From: Spirodela intermedia | Lineage: Eukaryota > Streptophyta > Magnoliopsida > Alismatales > Araceae | Length of the DNA stretch: 64,000 nt | Direction of reading: 5' to 3' | Assembly (NCBI GenBank): GCA_902729315.2 | Contig: LR746280.1 | Span: 67,001 to 131,000, forward strand | Part shown: in pieces, positions 24,346-37,768 of the stretch | How the letters are laid out: each line of letters opens with the position of its first letter | Position numbering within the stretch: the stretch's first letter is position 1 | The notes under the pieces: generated by a model | The model's database searches: none | What the model saw: only the letters and a program-made list of their open reading frames with translations | Told to the model about the DNA's origin: nothing | Position numbers and translations under genes: made by a program

Positions 24346-25929
24346 ATGCTTTTAGTTTTGATGATTTCAAGTGAAAATTCATTGAAAAGTCACCATCTCA
24401 TACATTATATTCATAATAGATCAGAATAATTTTTGATAAATACATGAATTGAATTTTCAATATATTGAACATACTAATCATGCTAACTTTTTTGTCTAAT
24501 TATTATGATTTCAACTCTAACAATTCAATTTAAGGTTTTTAACTTTGAGAACATTTGAGAATAAAAAAATGCCAATTGAAGAAAGATATACAAACAAAAA
24601 GTTAAGTATATGTCATATAGGATCATATGGTATGTATTGCTGCATGTTAAAAATGATTCATGCGTTGACACACTCACAAAATCGAAATAACTCATCCAAA
24701 TTAAATTTATGATAATGTAACCATTGTGTTGCACTATTTATCTATTTCATATGATTTTCACATAATATTAGATTAAGTTCTCTAAATTATTATGAGTATC
24801 AAATTAACAAGACAATAAAAATAGATTGAAGATTTATTTATAAAGTTTATCGCAACAATGACATGTCAGATATGTATATGGACAAAAAGTGAAATCAAAA
24901 TTAATGATATGGAGTCAACATAGATATCAAATCATTCCCCATCAAGTAGGAAGCTCTAAATCAAATTTGAATTGAAATGACTGTAAAAATAGATAAAATA
25001 AAAGATTGGAAGGGTAAAATCATGGGAACAATGTCTTTTGAAAAATATTAAGATTTTGAATGAACAACTAGAATGTTGGAGATCCAAGAAAACTGAAAAA
25101 CTAACACATAATAAAAACCTATTTGCTAAAGAAAAATTATGGAGCAAGATAACAAGAAGATAGTTAAAGGTTCAATGTTCTCCATCAACATCTTCATGCC
25201 ACACACTTCAATAATGAAAAAATTATGACATCATCTTCATCATCTTGATCCAATGATCAAATAACTTTACAATCATAATTGGTGTTCTATATCAAGTCTT
25301 AAAGTAATTCAATTGTGAGGAAATAGTGGCTTTGGTAAAGATGTGATCTAAGAGGGGTTGATTAGTTGAAAAAAATATCAAAAGAGACATATTTGAGAGA
25401 TTTGGGCCACTAATATTATTAAAATTATTGTGTTCTTTTGAAAGCAATAGTTCAAATTGGAAGGTAGTTTCCTTTGAAAATAAATAGGTGAGGAATGAAC
25501 TAATGTAAAAATTTTATATTCTTGGTGAAAGAGTACTAAGAGGTCTTACCACTATGAATGACCTTTCACATGTATGTCAACATACATCATCTATTGATGA
25601 ACAGATCACGTGTGTTGATACATAGATAGACTAGTGTAGGGAATACATCTAAAATAAAAAAGTCATCAAACTTATATAAATCTCCATTCACCCCCTTCAT
25701 CTTTGTGTTTCAACTAATCATATTACTCCAAAAAATCTTCTTTATGAGCATTAGTCATTGGCCTAATCAATTAGAAGTGAACCTTTTACATTCAATATAT
25801 GTTAATTTATGAATTTATAATATTATTTTATAAAATGAAAGCTTTGACAAAGGTGATGTTCAAGTAAATTGAGACCAACACATGATGAAGCAAACAATGT
25901 ATGCTAAGGTTATGACTATGTAAGAAAGG
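24346..25929. other. AT-rich intergenic DNA, probably repeat-derived
   Basis: No gene supported. Strongly AT-rich, with open frames below 75 codons. Surrounded by repeat copies, so an older transposon origin is likely, but I could not recognise a domain. Confidence 0.4.
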
Positions 25930-26315
25930 AGACTAGGGTCCAGATATTATTTTAACTGCATCTAAGTGAAGTTTATGAGAGGGAGTCATGGGTTGATACA
26001 ATGTAGTATGATGCTGAGTGGCATGACACATGCAAAATAATGTAGGTGCACATAAAAGTATACACAACTTGAGTAAGTGCACAACTAGTTCAAAGAGAAA
26101 TTCGCATGAATGATTCATGAATTTTTGAGATGTAGTATATGCAAGGTGCATGTTGGATGATACAACATAGTGTTTGATGGGGTGTACCAAGTACGAAAGT
26201 GATGAGTCTTGTGTGAATGCATGTATAACTTGGACTGATGACTTAACTAAGATGTGAGGAGGTTCATGAGAATGTGTTATGAACATTACAAGTTGTTGGA
26301 GTGAGGTAGCATAAT
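25930..26315. repeat. Dispersed repeat R, copy 2, left half of an interrupted copy
   Basis: Matches copy 3 (43850-44610) block by block up to a GTTGGAGTGAG...ATAATGTTA stretch, then stops where the LTR of copia-3 begins. The continuation (TTAGCATG...) reappears at about 41030 on the other side of the transposon nest. It is therefore read as one half of a single copy split by insertion. Confidence 0.65.
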
Positions 26316-26329
26316 GTTAACTAGTAGGA

Positions 26330-26707
26330 AGAGGAAGTACAATGTTTTCATTTTCTTTGACTATGAACCTTGCATTCACATAAAGGATAAGAGAAATATC
26401 ACACCAAAAGTTTTGTTTGATTCAGAGAGTTCTCCTACATTCAAAACAACTCATATTATTTTTCTTCCAAGAGAGTGGGTAGATAGCTGAATTATTCTCT
26501 CACAGAAACCTTAGTTTGACTCGTTCACATCTTCCCAACACTCTCTTTCCTTTCTCTCTATTTCTTCTCTTTTTCACTCCCCCTTTTAACATAACATGTG
26601 GGGTTTTCCTCTTTTAGGGTCTAATAAAGTGTATATTATGGCACATATGTATTTTATTTTTGGTCCTCTGGGCCAGAAGTCAATTAAATCACCCCCCACA
26701 ATCAACA
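26330..26707 (-). repeat. 3' LTR of copia-3 (approximate left border)
   Basis: On the minus strand a purine-rich AAGTGGGATAT stretch, typical of copia 3' ends, precedes TGTTGATTGTGGGG, the LTR start at 26707. The body (CTACATTC, CATCTTCCCAACAC, CTCTnTTTCTTTTATCTCTAT blocks) matches 40640-40950. The left end is set only by loss of similarity. Confidence 0.65.
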
Positions 26708-26849
26708 ATATCCCACTTGGAAAGTGATCATACAAAAGAAAGCAAAAGAAAAAACATAAGTGATTCTACAATTTGTGTAACACCATCATTTAGTTAGCTT
26801 TAAAGTCTAATTGAGCCCATGCAAAGCATCAATTTCTTCATATAAATGG

Positions 26850-27390
26850 TCATATAATTTTTCATACCTTTATAACTACCACAACTCTTGGAAATTATTC
26901 AAGAACTATTCATGAATATTAAATCATAGTGTTCACTTTCCAATTGTACAACATTTTTTTAAAAGTTATAAATATACCTTATATTTAAAACTTTCAAATA
27001 ATAATATTTGAAGCTTTGATTTAGATATTTTCTTTGCCAACTATGTCCAAGAGCTCATCATTCACAAAGAATACTTTACCAATGTTTTAAGCAACAAAAT
27101 CTATTATCCACTCTCTATAAGAAGTTCAGCAAAATGAAACAACAAAGTCTAAGATCTAAAACTTTATTGAGTTATTCATAGTAAAAATCAAAGTATCATG
27201 TACCTCTTCTAATGAGTATAACATTTATTATTCATCCTTTGATTTTGACGGTTGTATTTCTATTTTTGTTTGCAATCTCTCTTGTTATGTAGTAGGCCTT
27301 TTAGTTGACCTGTTACTCTCAATTTACTTTTTCCATCATGTTGCTTTTTTTGTTATGTTTTTCTCTTGCCTTCAACATTTAGAATTGAAG
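26850..27390 (-). repeat. Direct duplication of copia-3 gag/protease segment
   Basis: The segment 26850-27390 is repeated as 27390-27668 continued at 39656-39890. Matching landmarks are AAGCTTTGATTTnGATnT, GTCCAAGAnCTCATCAT, TATCCACTCT and TTTGATTTTGAnnnTTGTA. In the second copy the match is interrupted exactly at the copia-2 insertion. On the minus strand the block encodes decayed copia protease sequence. Confidence 0.75.
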
Positions 27391-27668
27391 ATTTACTTTT
27401 AATGATTATTCACAAGCTATTCATGAAGATTATAACATATTGTTCACTAACCAATTGTCTAGAAAAAAATAAATTTCTTTTGAGGTTAGAAATCTACTAT
27501 ACATTTTAAAACTTATACATTGTATTGTTGGAAGTTTTGATTTGGATGTCTTATTTTCCAATAGTGTCCAAGATCTCATCATCTACAATGAAAACTATGC
27601 CAAACTTTCTTGTAACAAAATCAGTTATCCACTCTTTACATGAAATTGTGGATTGAAGCATTAGAGTC

Positions 27669-27807
27669 TGTTAGATATTGCCTATTAGAGGGCTTAGTGC
27701 ACTAGAGCCTAGTAGAGGGTATAATGCACGTCTGTCTCTCTCTCTCTATAAATAGAGGCTTGTAACCTCTTCTTTTATTAATTTACAATTTGACTTTACC
27801 ATTCACA
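27669..27807 (+). repeat. 5' LTR of copia-2
   Basis: 139 bp, starting TGTTAGATATTG and ending TTCACA. It is preceded by the target-site duplication GAGTC (27664-27668) and followed by a primer-binding site. It contains two degenerate ~27 bp units (CCTATTAGAGGGCTTAGTGC type), a CT run and a TATAAATAG box at about 27747-27755. The 3' partner is 39444-39655. Confidence 0.92.
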
Positions 27808-27820
27808 TGGTATTAGAGTC
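27808..27820 (+). other. Primer-binding site of copia-2
   Basis: TGGTATTAGAGTC immediately follows the 5' LTR. It differs by one base within TGGTATCAGAG, the usual complement of the initiator-methionine tRNA 3' end in plant copia elements. Confidence 0.85.
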
Positions 27821-28310
27821 TTTTTTTTTAACCCTAGAAAAGTAGGGTTCTTTGTGCTGCCACCATTGCTCAAATTGCAGCTGCTGCCACCACTTTGCTA
27901 CCTTTGTACAGCTGCCTCTTTTGGTTGCCGCTGCTGCCCTTTTAGGCCACCACTGTCACCCCTTCTAGCCACCAGTGCTGCCCCTTCGGGCCACTGGCAC
28001 CCATTTGGGCTGCCACTCTCACCCCTTCGGGCCACCATCGCCACCTCTCATGGCTGCCATTACCCTCGTCTCAAGGCCGCTACCCTAATTGGGTCATGTG
28101 ACCAATTTCTGTTGGCCTAATTCAAACTGGCTTGAACTGGGAAAGTTGGTTCAAGACAACACTCGTACCACTTTCCACTTGATGCCTCTAGGTCTGGTGG
28201 CATAGTTTGGGTATGATGATTCATTGGCACCATTTGCTTCATCACTGATCTCACTTGTTCCACCACTCATTCATGTGCATCACTAATTAGATGACGAGAC
28301 ATTTGGCTAT

Positions 28311-29948
28311 TGATAAGTCTTTATTATCATGAGTTAATAATGAATAAATAATATAGTTTTAGCCTTAAATTATGATAAATAGACTTATATTTATGTTAGA
28401 ATGTGAAAAGTTGTTTTCAATTGATTAACGTGAATTTTTAGGTAATTATGTGATTTTATACAAATTTATATGATTTTTACAATCTTACTTTTGAGATAAA
28501 TGAAGAAAAAGAAATAAAAATACAAATATAACAAAATGAGGGGGACTTGCTAGTCAACCGAGCCTACAAGCGGGTCGAAAGTGTAGTCGAGGAGGAGCCG
28601 CGAGTAGGGGCTCGAGCAACTAAGACTGATAGGGGCACGTGTGCACCACTCCCCTTCTACGTCACTAGTGGCCAGCCAACTATGGGACAAGGAGTAGTCA
28701 TACACGTGCGAGAAAGAAACTTGATCGGAAATATAATATTACCATATATTCCTCAGAAACTTTGATGCATAAGCGATGTGGGACTAAACACGCGTCACAC
28801 CTTCCCTAGAAAGGGCAGGCAACTAGTGCGGGTTTGAATCCTCATAGAGCCAAAACTCATATTTTTTATTTGATTATCGCAACTTTCTTATAGATTGCTA
28901 GTGAAGGATTAAGCAACCAAAATCACTAGATCATCGGCAAAAATCTCGTCAACGTGATTCATAAAGTATTGTTACTAGAATTGTTGAACGATTCGCAATA
29001 AAAAGATTGCAAATCCATCAAGTAAATCATCTCTGATTGATCGATGAACAAGTCGTTGTTGAGAAGAGGATGATCTGTCGAGAGACGAGTCACCACCTCT
29101 TGAGAGCAAATTGGATGCGATGAAGAGCCTCCTCTTATTGCATAGACCTGAGGATGAAGCTCTTTGACACGTACCCCACCTCCATCCAACTCTTCTCCAT
29201 CAGGTGACAGTCACTGGAGAGTTGCAAAGTTACCATTTTTCCACTCCACCAAATGACAGCTGTCGAAAACAATTCAACAACCCATTTTATTGATCTTTAG
29301 ACTTCGCAAAGAGATCTAGAGATTGTCCACGTCATCTTTGTCTAAAGAGAGTGTTCAAGGCCGTGAACACTACATGACTTTCCTCTCAAATGCTTAGGAT
29401 TCCGGTGTATTACCGACACATCACCGTCGTGACGCCGGAACTCTATTTTCTTATTTTCAACTTAATTTTTACTTTATTTAGTGATCATTTGTGTGATTTA
29501 AATTTACCAAGATATACTTCATTCAATTATAATTCTTCTAACTTTTACATATCTTAATTTGATCAATTAAATCATCTGTAACCACTTACGTAAGAATCAT
29601 CAGGCAGAACTCTATTTCTATTTGATTCACATTCGCCAAATGCTGACATCATCTTGACATCTGCACCCTTATTTCTCTTTTTTATAAAATTTAAATATAT
29701 TTTATTTTTATTTCTTAGTATAAAATTCATAGAAAATAATATTCTTTGAGAAAAATTCTAAGTAATTACCCCATATTATATTACATCCCTGTGATTGACC
29801 TAAAAAATTACCACTATTTTTGGAAGTTTTATTGAATTATAATTGATATATTTTTTAAAAATACTTCTAAATATTCAAAAAATTATATTTTCTAGTTTTA
29901 TAAATTTTAAATTTACGTGATTTACTATACAACGACTAAATCATGTCA
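28311..29948 (-). mobile_element. Solo LTR-A (1638 bp, minus orientation)
   Basis: Starts TGATAAGTC and ends ATGTCA on the plus strand. It is the reverse complement of LTR-C over its whole length. Flanking 5-mers are GCTAT (28306-28310) and GCTAC (29949-29953), a target-site duplication with one mismatch. It lies in the copia-2 leader between the primer-binding site and gag. No internal domains are attached. On the minus strand it carries an AGTCCCACATCG element (28774-28785) 25 bp before TATATG (28743-28748). Confidence 0.88.
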
Positions 29949-32900
29949 GCTACCTTAAGAGAGTCATAGTTACTCTCACCGTTTACCTGTGCTTGGTTGA
30001 ATCTCTTCACTTTGACATTTAGAGCACTAGGCAAAAATCACATTATTTGAGCATCCGCAGGGACCATCACAATGCTTTGTTTTAATTAAACAATCGAATT
30101 CCCCTTGTTTGTACCAGTTCTAAGCCGACTGTTCGATGCCCAAGGAAGGCCCCTACCCTAGCCACCTGCCCATGCCCCAGGGCGCAGCACGGGCGAGTGG
30201 TGGGGGTTGCTCTTGGCCCGTCCCCCGATCAGCACGCAGCAACTCTTATTGATTTGCTGTTGATACCTCCTCCAGCAGAAGGTATTGTTCACGACATGTT
30301 ATTCTATCATGACCCAACTTACTCTCCCATCATATACCTTTGATGGTCATAATTATGTTTCATAGGCCACAAGTTTCGAAGACTTTCTTATAGTCCATTG
30401 CTTGGTACATCATCTGATAGAGCCTTCACCTACACTAACTACTTCAACTTAAAATACTTGGACTCAATTTGACTTTACCATTTACTTTTAGATGTGTCAA
30501 AGCATTCTTTCAACTATTGCTCAACCTCTCTCATGTATCAAGCCTACAAACACATTATGTTATATCTTGGAGACTCAATGTAAACAAAACCAACATCTAT
30601 CGCAAGGTAGAAAATTTCAAGTCTATGTTTGCCTACAAACAAAATAGTCTCTTCATAATCACTTTGGACGTCTCCAAGCTCTTCTACAAGAGTGATCTCT
30701 CTATCAACCACCTACGATTGACCCACACCTTAGAACGATATCACAAGGAACTTATTGCCGAAGTTTATCTCACTAGCTTTTAACCTTCTATTGCTTCTCA
30801 AATTCATGGGCAAGTATTTTTTGGTACCCAAGTTATGAATATGACATATATATTCTCCTCAACTCTTCATGTGAGTACCAAAGCCCCTTAATCTCTTGTG
30901 CTAGATTCGTCTGCCCTAGTAGCCTCCAATACTTGTGGTCAGAATGGGGAGCATGGCTCTAAGCCTCCTACTTCTCGTGGCAAATGCCCTCCTAAAGGCT
31001 GCCCTACATTTATTGTGGTAAGATCACTCATGCTTCAGAAAATTATTGGAAGTAGCTTGGGAAGCCTAAATGGGATTAGGTTATGCTTTCTTCTACTACT
31101 CTCAGCCCTACTCTACTTGGTATATCTATGCCACCAGCCGAGTCAACTATCCAAATACACTTCACTCTAATAGAATATGAGGCATGGAAGCAATCTCAAG
31201 CATCCATGTCTACTATCATCTTGGCTTTCACCTTAGGTACACATGCTCTTCTTGCTTCTAGATCGTTGTGGTTATTGACTCAAAGGATTTAACTCATCTG
31301 ATTGGAACTTCCTCTATCCTCTCTTTCCTTACTCCTACCACGGCCTATCCACTCATCTTTATTGTCAATGGTTCTTCATGCTCTGTTAAAGGGTGTGGGT
31401 TAACTAAACCTACCCCCTTGCTTACCTTATCTGATGTTTTATATGTTCCTAACTTTTCAACTAATCATTTTTCTATTAGTGTCATCACACATACCCTTAA
31501 TAGTGTCACCCTCTTTTACCCTTTCCATTATGTCTTCTAAGACCTTCGCACTGATTGAAGGATTAATTTGGGGTGTGAAAATGTCGTAAGATATATGAGC
31601 TTGTGTCAGATACCCTTTCATCAAGGCTTCTTATTTTATTTTTCAGTTCTTTTGTTTCTTCTTCTATTTTGTGACATCATAGACTTGGCCATCCTTGTTT
31701 TTTTAAACTTAAATAATCTTTACCATGGTTATCTTTATCTAAGTTTGTGTGTGAGTCGTGTCAAATGGATGAACATCATCATTCTACTTACCCTACTCGT
31801 GATTCTATTCCTTCCTCTTATCCATTCAACCTCATTTACTACGATATTTGGGGTCTCGTTCATGTTCCATCACCTTTGTGTCATCTTTATTACATCGTGT
31901 TCATTGATGATTATACTCGAGTTAGTTAGTTATCTCTCATCAAAGATCACACGTAAACCCTTACCATTGTTCTTCAATTTACATATGAAATGATTACCTA
32001 ATATTTCACCACTTTAAAAATTATTTAGATTGACAATGTCTTATAACTTGTCCAAATTATCTTCCAAAACTTTTGTGCTAAATACGGAATCATCCACCAA
32101 ATTACCTATCTTTACATCTATCTTCAAAATGATGTTGTGAAAAGAAAACACAACATTCTACTTGACATTACTTGCACACTACTCTATAAGATGCACGTTC
32201 TACACTATCTATGATTTGAATGTCATCATGATTGGCACTTATCTTCATAATTGCCTTCCCTCCTGTCTTTTGAGTGGTGTGATCTTTCTTACTCATCTTT
32301 TATCAGATGTTTTTCTCTTTTCCTTATCACGTCATAAATTTGGATGTACTACTTTTGTGTAAAATCATATCTCATCTTTATCTAAGCTTGCTCATCGGGC
32401 GTTAAAAGATATATTCATTGGTTATTTGCACATGTAGAAGAGATATCATGTCTATTTCCCTAATACACGATGCTATATTACTTCCACTGACTTCACCATC
32501 CATGAAGATGTTTCCTACTTATCTCCATCTCTTACTCCTTTCTCTGCATCTACATCTCTACCCTTGAGATTTATTTCTACTCTTCCATCATCTTTGTTGC
32601 CTTCTCCAAGAATCTCTACTATCATTGTACTTTCTACTATGTCACCTCCTCTACTCATCTTCAAGGACTGTTCGACTTCATCAATGCATGTGATACTTAT
32701 TCTTGAGTCTCTACTGTACATATCCATAATTGATGATTTCACTTCGCTAGTCATCTCTTGTACAACACCAAACTCCACTTTGTCATCATCTTCCACACCT
32801 AAACCTAGTGACCCACCTTCTAATGACCTTCACCTTCCTATTGCCTTGTGGAAGGATACCTGTGCTTGTACCCAATGTCTCATTGCCTAATTTGTATTCT

Positions 32901-33659
32901 ATGACTATCTCTCTCCCACCTACAATACTTTTGCCTTTGTTGTGTCCTCTAAGTTGCTGCCCAATACATATCATGCTGCTCTTCATGTACCTAAGTAGAA
33001 AGCAACGATGGATCTAAAGTATCACACCCTAATGCATCACAGTACATGGAACATAGTACCGCACCCTATTGACACCAATATTGTAATGTGCAAGTAAATT
33101 TTCACCCTAAAGTATCATCTAGATGGCACCATGTCTCATCACAAGGCTCAATTAGTAGTTAGAGGATTCACTTAATCTCATGACATTAACTATACTGAGA
33201 CATTCTTTTAGGTTGTCAGCATGAACTCTATTCGAGTTCTTTTATCTTTGGTGATCAATCTCAACTAGTCTCTCCATCATGAACATCTCCAACATCTTTT
33301 TATATGGTGATCAAATAGAACAAGTCTTTATGGAGCAACTTCTAGGGTATGCTACTTAGGGAGAGACTTTCTAGGTTTGTCTTCTTTGTCATGTTATCTA
33401 TGGACTCAAACAGAGTCTTCGTGTCTAGTTTATTAAGTTCAACAACCTTTTCACATCTTATGGCTTTACCTTCTGTAAAATTAATCCGACAATAATGCAC
33501 AAGACAACATCTATGGACTTTGTGATACTTGTCATATATGTGGATAACATTATCTTGACTAGTGGTGATGAGGTTGATATCTTTGCTACTAAAGTTTATT
33601 TTCATATGTACTTTGTGATGTGTGGTGTGCACTTGTCATTGTGTTTAAATGCATACTAT

Positions 33660-35249
33660 CTGATAATATTTTTAACTAAGACTTAATAAAATACTAGTAT
33701 AGATGTAAGTCTTAGGTTGAACACAAGGAAATTGATTAATTTGTCATAAAAATTAATTTACTTTATATATAAAGTGATTTAAATATTTTATTGATACTTA
33801 ATAGAAATAATAAAATAGAAGGGTGAGGTGAGAAGAATAAAAGAAGGGAAGTGAAGTAAAGGAAGAAGGAAAAGAGAGAGAGAAGAGAGAGCTCTTATGA
33901 GAGAGAGAAGGGATGAGATCTCTCGTGAAAGGGATAAAAAGAGAGAGGAAGAGAGAAATCTCACGTGAGATAGAGAGAGAGAAAGAGAATGAGAGAGAGG
34001 AAGATCAATCTAGAGAGAGAAAGAGAAGGAGATTGAGAGAGAGAGAGGGAGAGAAAGGGAGAGATCTCACGAGAGACAAAGAGAGAAGAGAGGTCTCACA
34101 AGAGAGGTAGAGAGAGAAATAAGACAAAAATGAAGAAAGAGAGAAAATACGATCAACTCGTGTTCTCAGATGAATGTGTGCTCGAAGATTCACACACGAC
34201 ATGAGGTCAGCCGTGAATGTCTCTAGCTTGTTTTAACTGTTGAACACTCATTAATCAACCTTTAATCTTGGTGATTTTGCATTTGAAAATAGAAAAATAC
34301 TCATTATTTGTAGAATGTTGAGAATGTAAATATGTCGAGATTTGACTGTAAAAATTAATAAAAAATAAGTTGAAAATGATCTTAGTTTAATCTCAGATGA
34401 GTTTCAGAGGATTCAAAAAAAGAAGGAAGATCATTCATTAAATTTTGAATTAGTTCTACTCATTTCAATCAAAATGTGTATGTAATAGAAATAGCTTGTC
34501 GTGAAACGTAAATAAACGACAAAACTAGATAAGTAAATGCTGAAAGTAGAAAATAAATCATTGCTCAAATTTAATGCCTCTTAAGCAACTAGAGACACCG
34601 GTGTGATGGCTTGGTTTCATCTGATTGTGCCACACCAAGTCAAAAGTCACAAAAGTATCGTCCGAAAGCATTGTGCTACTTGTTGGAGAGAGCTACTGAA
34701 AGAAGGGTTGACCACACTGTCAATGCCATATGAGGGAAGAAGGGAAGAGCTGACGACTCGCCAGAGGTCTTGAGTGTAGTCAGGGGAGGAAGGAAGAAGT
34801 TTGTTGATCACTAGAGACATCGATCGTGCAAAAGGAGGAAAGAACAAATTCCATATTTGCGACTACCATCGGGATTTTAAAGATATTTGATAATGTCTAT
34901 TTTACTAGATAATAATTGATTATTGTCTATATATCCCTGATGATGATATGTGTGAGAACTTTTCCTAGTATCGTGGCTCTTTGAGTGATGCAAGATCAAC
35001 CCATTGTGAATTGCTACTAATTGGGAACTTAAGTTCCCGTACTGTGGCGCCTCTATAGCAATTGAATCGGCCTTTAAGGCCATGTGCATGTTGAGTGGCG
35101 TCAAGTTCGTGAACCACCGATGGATCACTTTACGCATTTGGTATCGTGGTGGTTCACCCACTACATGATCAAATAAATTGGATGACGTGGCTCTCTACGT
35201 ACCATTGGATCATGCCACACTCCAAATGGCTACACTAAAATAGATGAAA
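33660..35249. mobile_element. Unclassified insert inside copia-2 RT, with GA-rich tract
   Basis: The copia-2 reverse transcriptase breaks off at about 33640 and resumes only at 37180. This first part of the insert is AT-rich except for the purine-rich tract 33860-34130. No domain is recognised. It probably belongs to one or more transposons that entered together with LTR-B and the LTR-like segment D. Confidence 0.5.
33866..34130 (+). repeat. GA-rich degenerate microsatellite
   Basis: About 260 bp of almost pure purine built from GAGA units, interrupted at intervals by ATCTC(A/G)(C/T)GAGA and similar blocks. An open frame through it would encode only Arg/Glu-rich repeats and is not regarded as a gene. 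Confidence 0.8.
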
Positions 35250-35610
35250 ATTTTTAGTCCCACATTGGAAATATTTTGAAATATATGCCGAATATAAACT
35301 AAAGCTATGTCTCTCAATAGAGATCCCCTCTCCCGAAATAAAATAATGTCCATGATCATCTTGAGAGAAGGAAATAAGGTGGTCCGCCCTTGCATGCGCA
35401 CGTGTGTACATGCCCTCCTTGCCCCACGATTAGTTGACCACCAAGAGGTGGAAGGGGAGTGACGCACACGTCTATAGAGCAAGGCCTCTGCCACTCAAGC
35501 CCAGCTCATGGCTCCCTTGGTCTGGGTCTACCTGCTCGATCGTTGTCCCCCCTATTGGTCAACTATCGAGTGTTGGCTTGTTAGTGGGTGGAAGAATTTT
35601 TATATTTTAT
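35250..35610 (+). repeat. LTR-like segment D, diverged relative of LTR-A/B/C
   Basis: Shares an ordered series with LTR-C 38934-39180: TTTAGTCCCACAT, ATTnGTTGnCCACCAA, GAGTGnnGCACACGT and CCACTnAAGCCC. The similarity is low and its ends could not be placed. Its promoter-like element differs from the others: AGTCCCACATTGG with a TATATG only about 13 bp further on. Confidence 0.5.
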
Positions 35611-35835
35611 TATTTTTACTTTAATAATAAAAAAATATGCTAAGTATTCTAACTTCATACTTTTAAAATTAACAATATATCTTATATTTATTCTACAAGT
35701 TAACAAAATAAAATCAAATAATAAAACTAATTAAAACACATAAATCTAACTTTAACAATGTAAAACTTGCAAACACTACATTATTTTTTTACTACTAAAC
35801 CTTATTTTCATATAATGCAGTTCACCACATTATTT

Positions 35836-37172
35836 CAAATTAAGATTTGTAAAAGTCAAAAGAATCGTAATTGAATGAACAATAGTTTGGTAAATTTAAA
35901 TCACATAAATTATTACTAAATAAAATAAAAATTAAGTTAAAAATAAGAAAATAGAGTTCTAATGTTGCGATGGTGATGCATTAGCGATGTATTAGAATCC
36001 AAAGCATTTGGGAGGATTGTCATGTAGTGTCTACGGCCTCGAAGGCTCTGATTGGACAAAAATAACATGGGCAATTTCTAGATCTTCTTGTGAAGTCTAG
36101 AGATTGATGAAATGGATCGTTGAATCATCTTCAGTAGTTGTCATCCGAAAGAGTAAAAAAAATAACTACTTTGCGGCTCTCCACTAGTAGTCATTCGACG
36201 AAGAGAAGTTAGATGGAGGTGAAACGTATGTCAAAGAGCTTCATTCTTAGGTCTGCACAGTAAGAAGAGGCTCTTCATCGCATATAATATACTTTCAAGA
36301 TGTGACGACTTGTCTCCTAACAAATTGTCTTCTTCCTAATGACGGATTATTTGTTGATCAATTAGAGATACTTTACTCAATAGATTCACAATCTTTTTAT
36401 TACAAATCATTAAAAAAAATTAGTAAGAATGCTCTACAAATTACGTCAACAAGATTTTCACAGATGATCAAGCAATTATGTTAGCTTAATCCTTCATTGA
36501 CAATCTATAGAAAAGTCAGAATTTAATCAGATAAAATACAAGTTTTGACTCCAATACGATTCTAACCCACATCGGTCGCCCCCCTGCATGAGAGAGATTA
36601 AAATAAGTACTCTAATGCCCTAATATAGTGACGTCATGAGGGTATATCTCTATTATAACTAAGGGATATTTTAGGTATTAAAAATTTTAAAATTATTTTA
36701 GAAGGTGTGAAGTAAGTTTCATCTCACATCAGTTGTACATCAAAGTTTGGAGCAAATATATAGTAATATCACATTTTTAAGTAATGAGTATTTTTCTATT
36801 ACATGTACAACCACTCTTTCTCCCACAATTGGTTGGCCATCGGTGACGTAGAAGGGGAGTGGCACATGCATGCCCCTATCACTCCACAACCACTCAAGCC
36901 CCTACTCGCGACTCCTCCCACTACGCTTCCGACTTGCTTGCAGGCCTGGCAGATCCCTCCTTTTTCTATTTTTTTTAAATTTTTTTTCCTTCATTTCTAT
37001 TATAAAAATTATATAAATTTGTATAAAATCACATAATTAGGCAAAAAATTATATTAATCAATTGAAAACTACTTTTCATAATTTAACATAACTATAAGTC
37101 TATTTATCATTAGTTAAGGCTAAAAACTATATTATTTATTAATTATTAACTCATGATAATAAAGACTTATCA
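35836..37172 (+). mobile_element. LTR-B, 5'-truncated copy of the LTR-A/C family
   Basis: Matches LTR-C from its CAAATTAAGATnTGTAAAA block to the terminal GACTTATCA, in the same orientation. The first ~370 bp of the family are absent and replaced by unrelated AT-rich DNA (35611-35835). The snRNA-like element is decayed (CATCTCACATCA, 36720-36731), but TATATA (36757-36762) keeps the same 25 bp spacing. Confidence 0.8.
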
Positions 37173-37768
37173 CCTATGTTGTCAATGTTTTTAGTCAATT
37201 TATGTAGGAACCTCGGATAGTACATTAAGAGGGGATATTACGGATTCTCGCATACGTCAAGCATTTCCTTGGCAAAAGTCTTATCTATCAATATCATGAT
37301 CATCTTTGTATTAAGTCCTATTCTAATACAAATATGTTGAGGACAAAGGAGATCGAAAATCAATGACAAGATATTGCACATATATTGGAGGTAATTTAGT
37401 CACCTAACATTCTCGAGAATAAAAATTGTCTCTTGTTCTAGTGTGGAAGTTGAGTATTGAGTTATGTTTGTTATTGTTCGTGAGATGGTATGATTATTTT
37501 TTACAATCATTTCTACAAGACTTATGTATCACAACTCTAATGCCTATGCCTATGCATTGTGATAACCAAACATCTATCTCTCTTACTGAAAATCTTGTTG
37601 TTCATGAGAGGACCAAGTATATTGAGATCGACTATCACTTTATTCATGACAAGGTGTTGATGGAGTTATTTCAACACCTCATATGTCATCATCAAATCAT
37701 CTTGCTGACATCTTTACCAAAAGTTTTATTGATATGTCATATGATTGTATGAGACCTAAGTTGGGCAT

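Noticed and set aside
28831-28841. GGTTTGAATCC, similar to a tRNA B box, inside LTR-A
   Set aside because: No A box or cloverleaf around it, and the motif is not kept in LTR-B or LTR-C.
33913-34110. Arg/Glu-rich 65-codon frame
   Set aside because: Pure translation of a GA-rich microsatellite.
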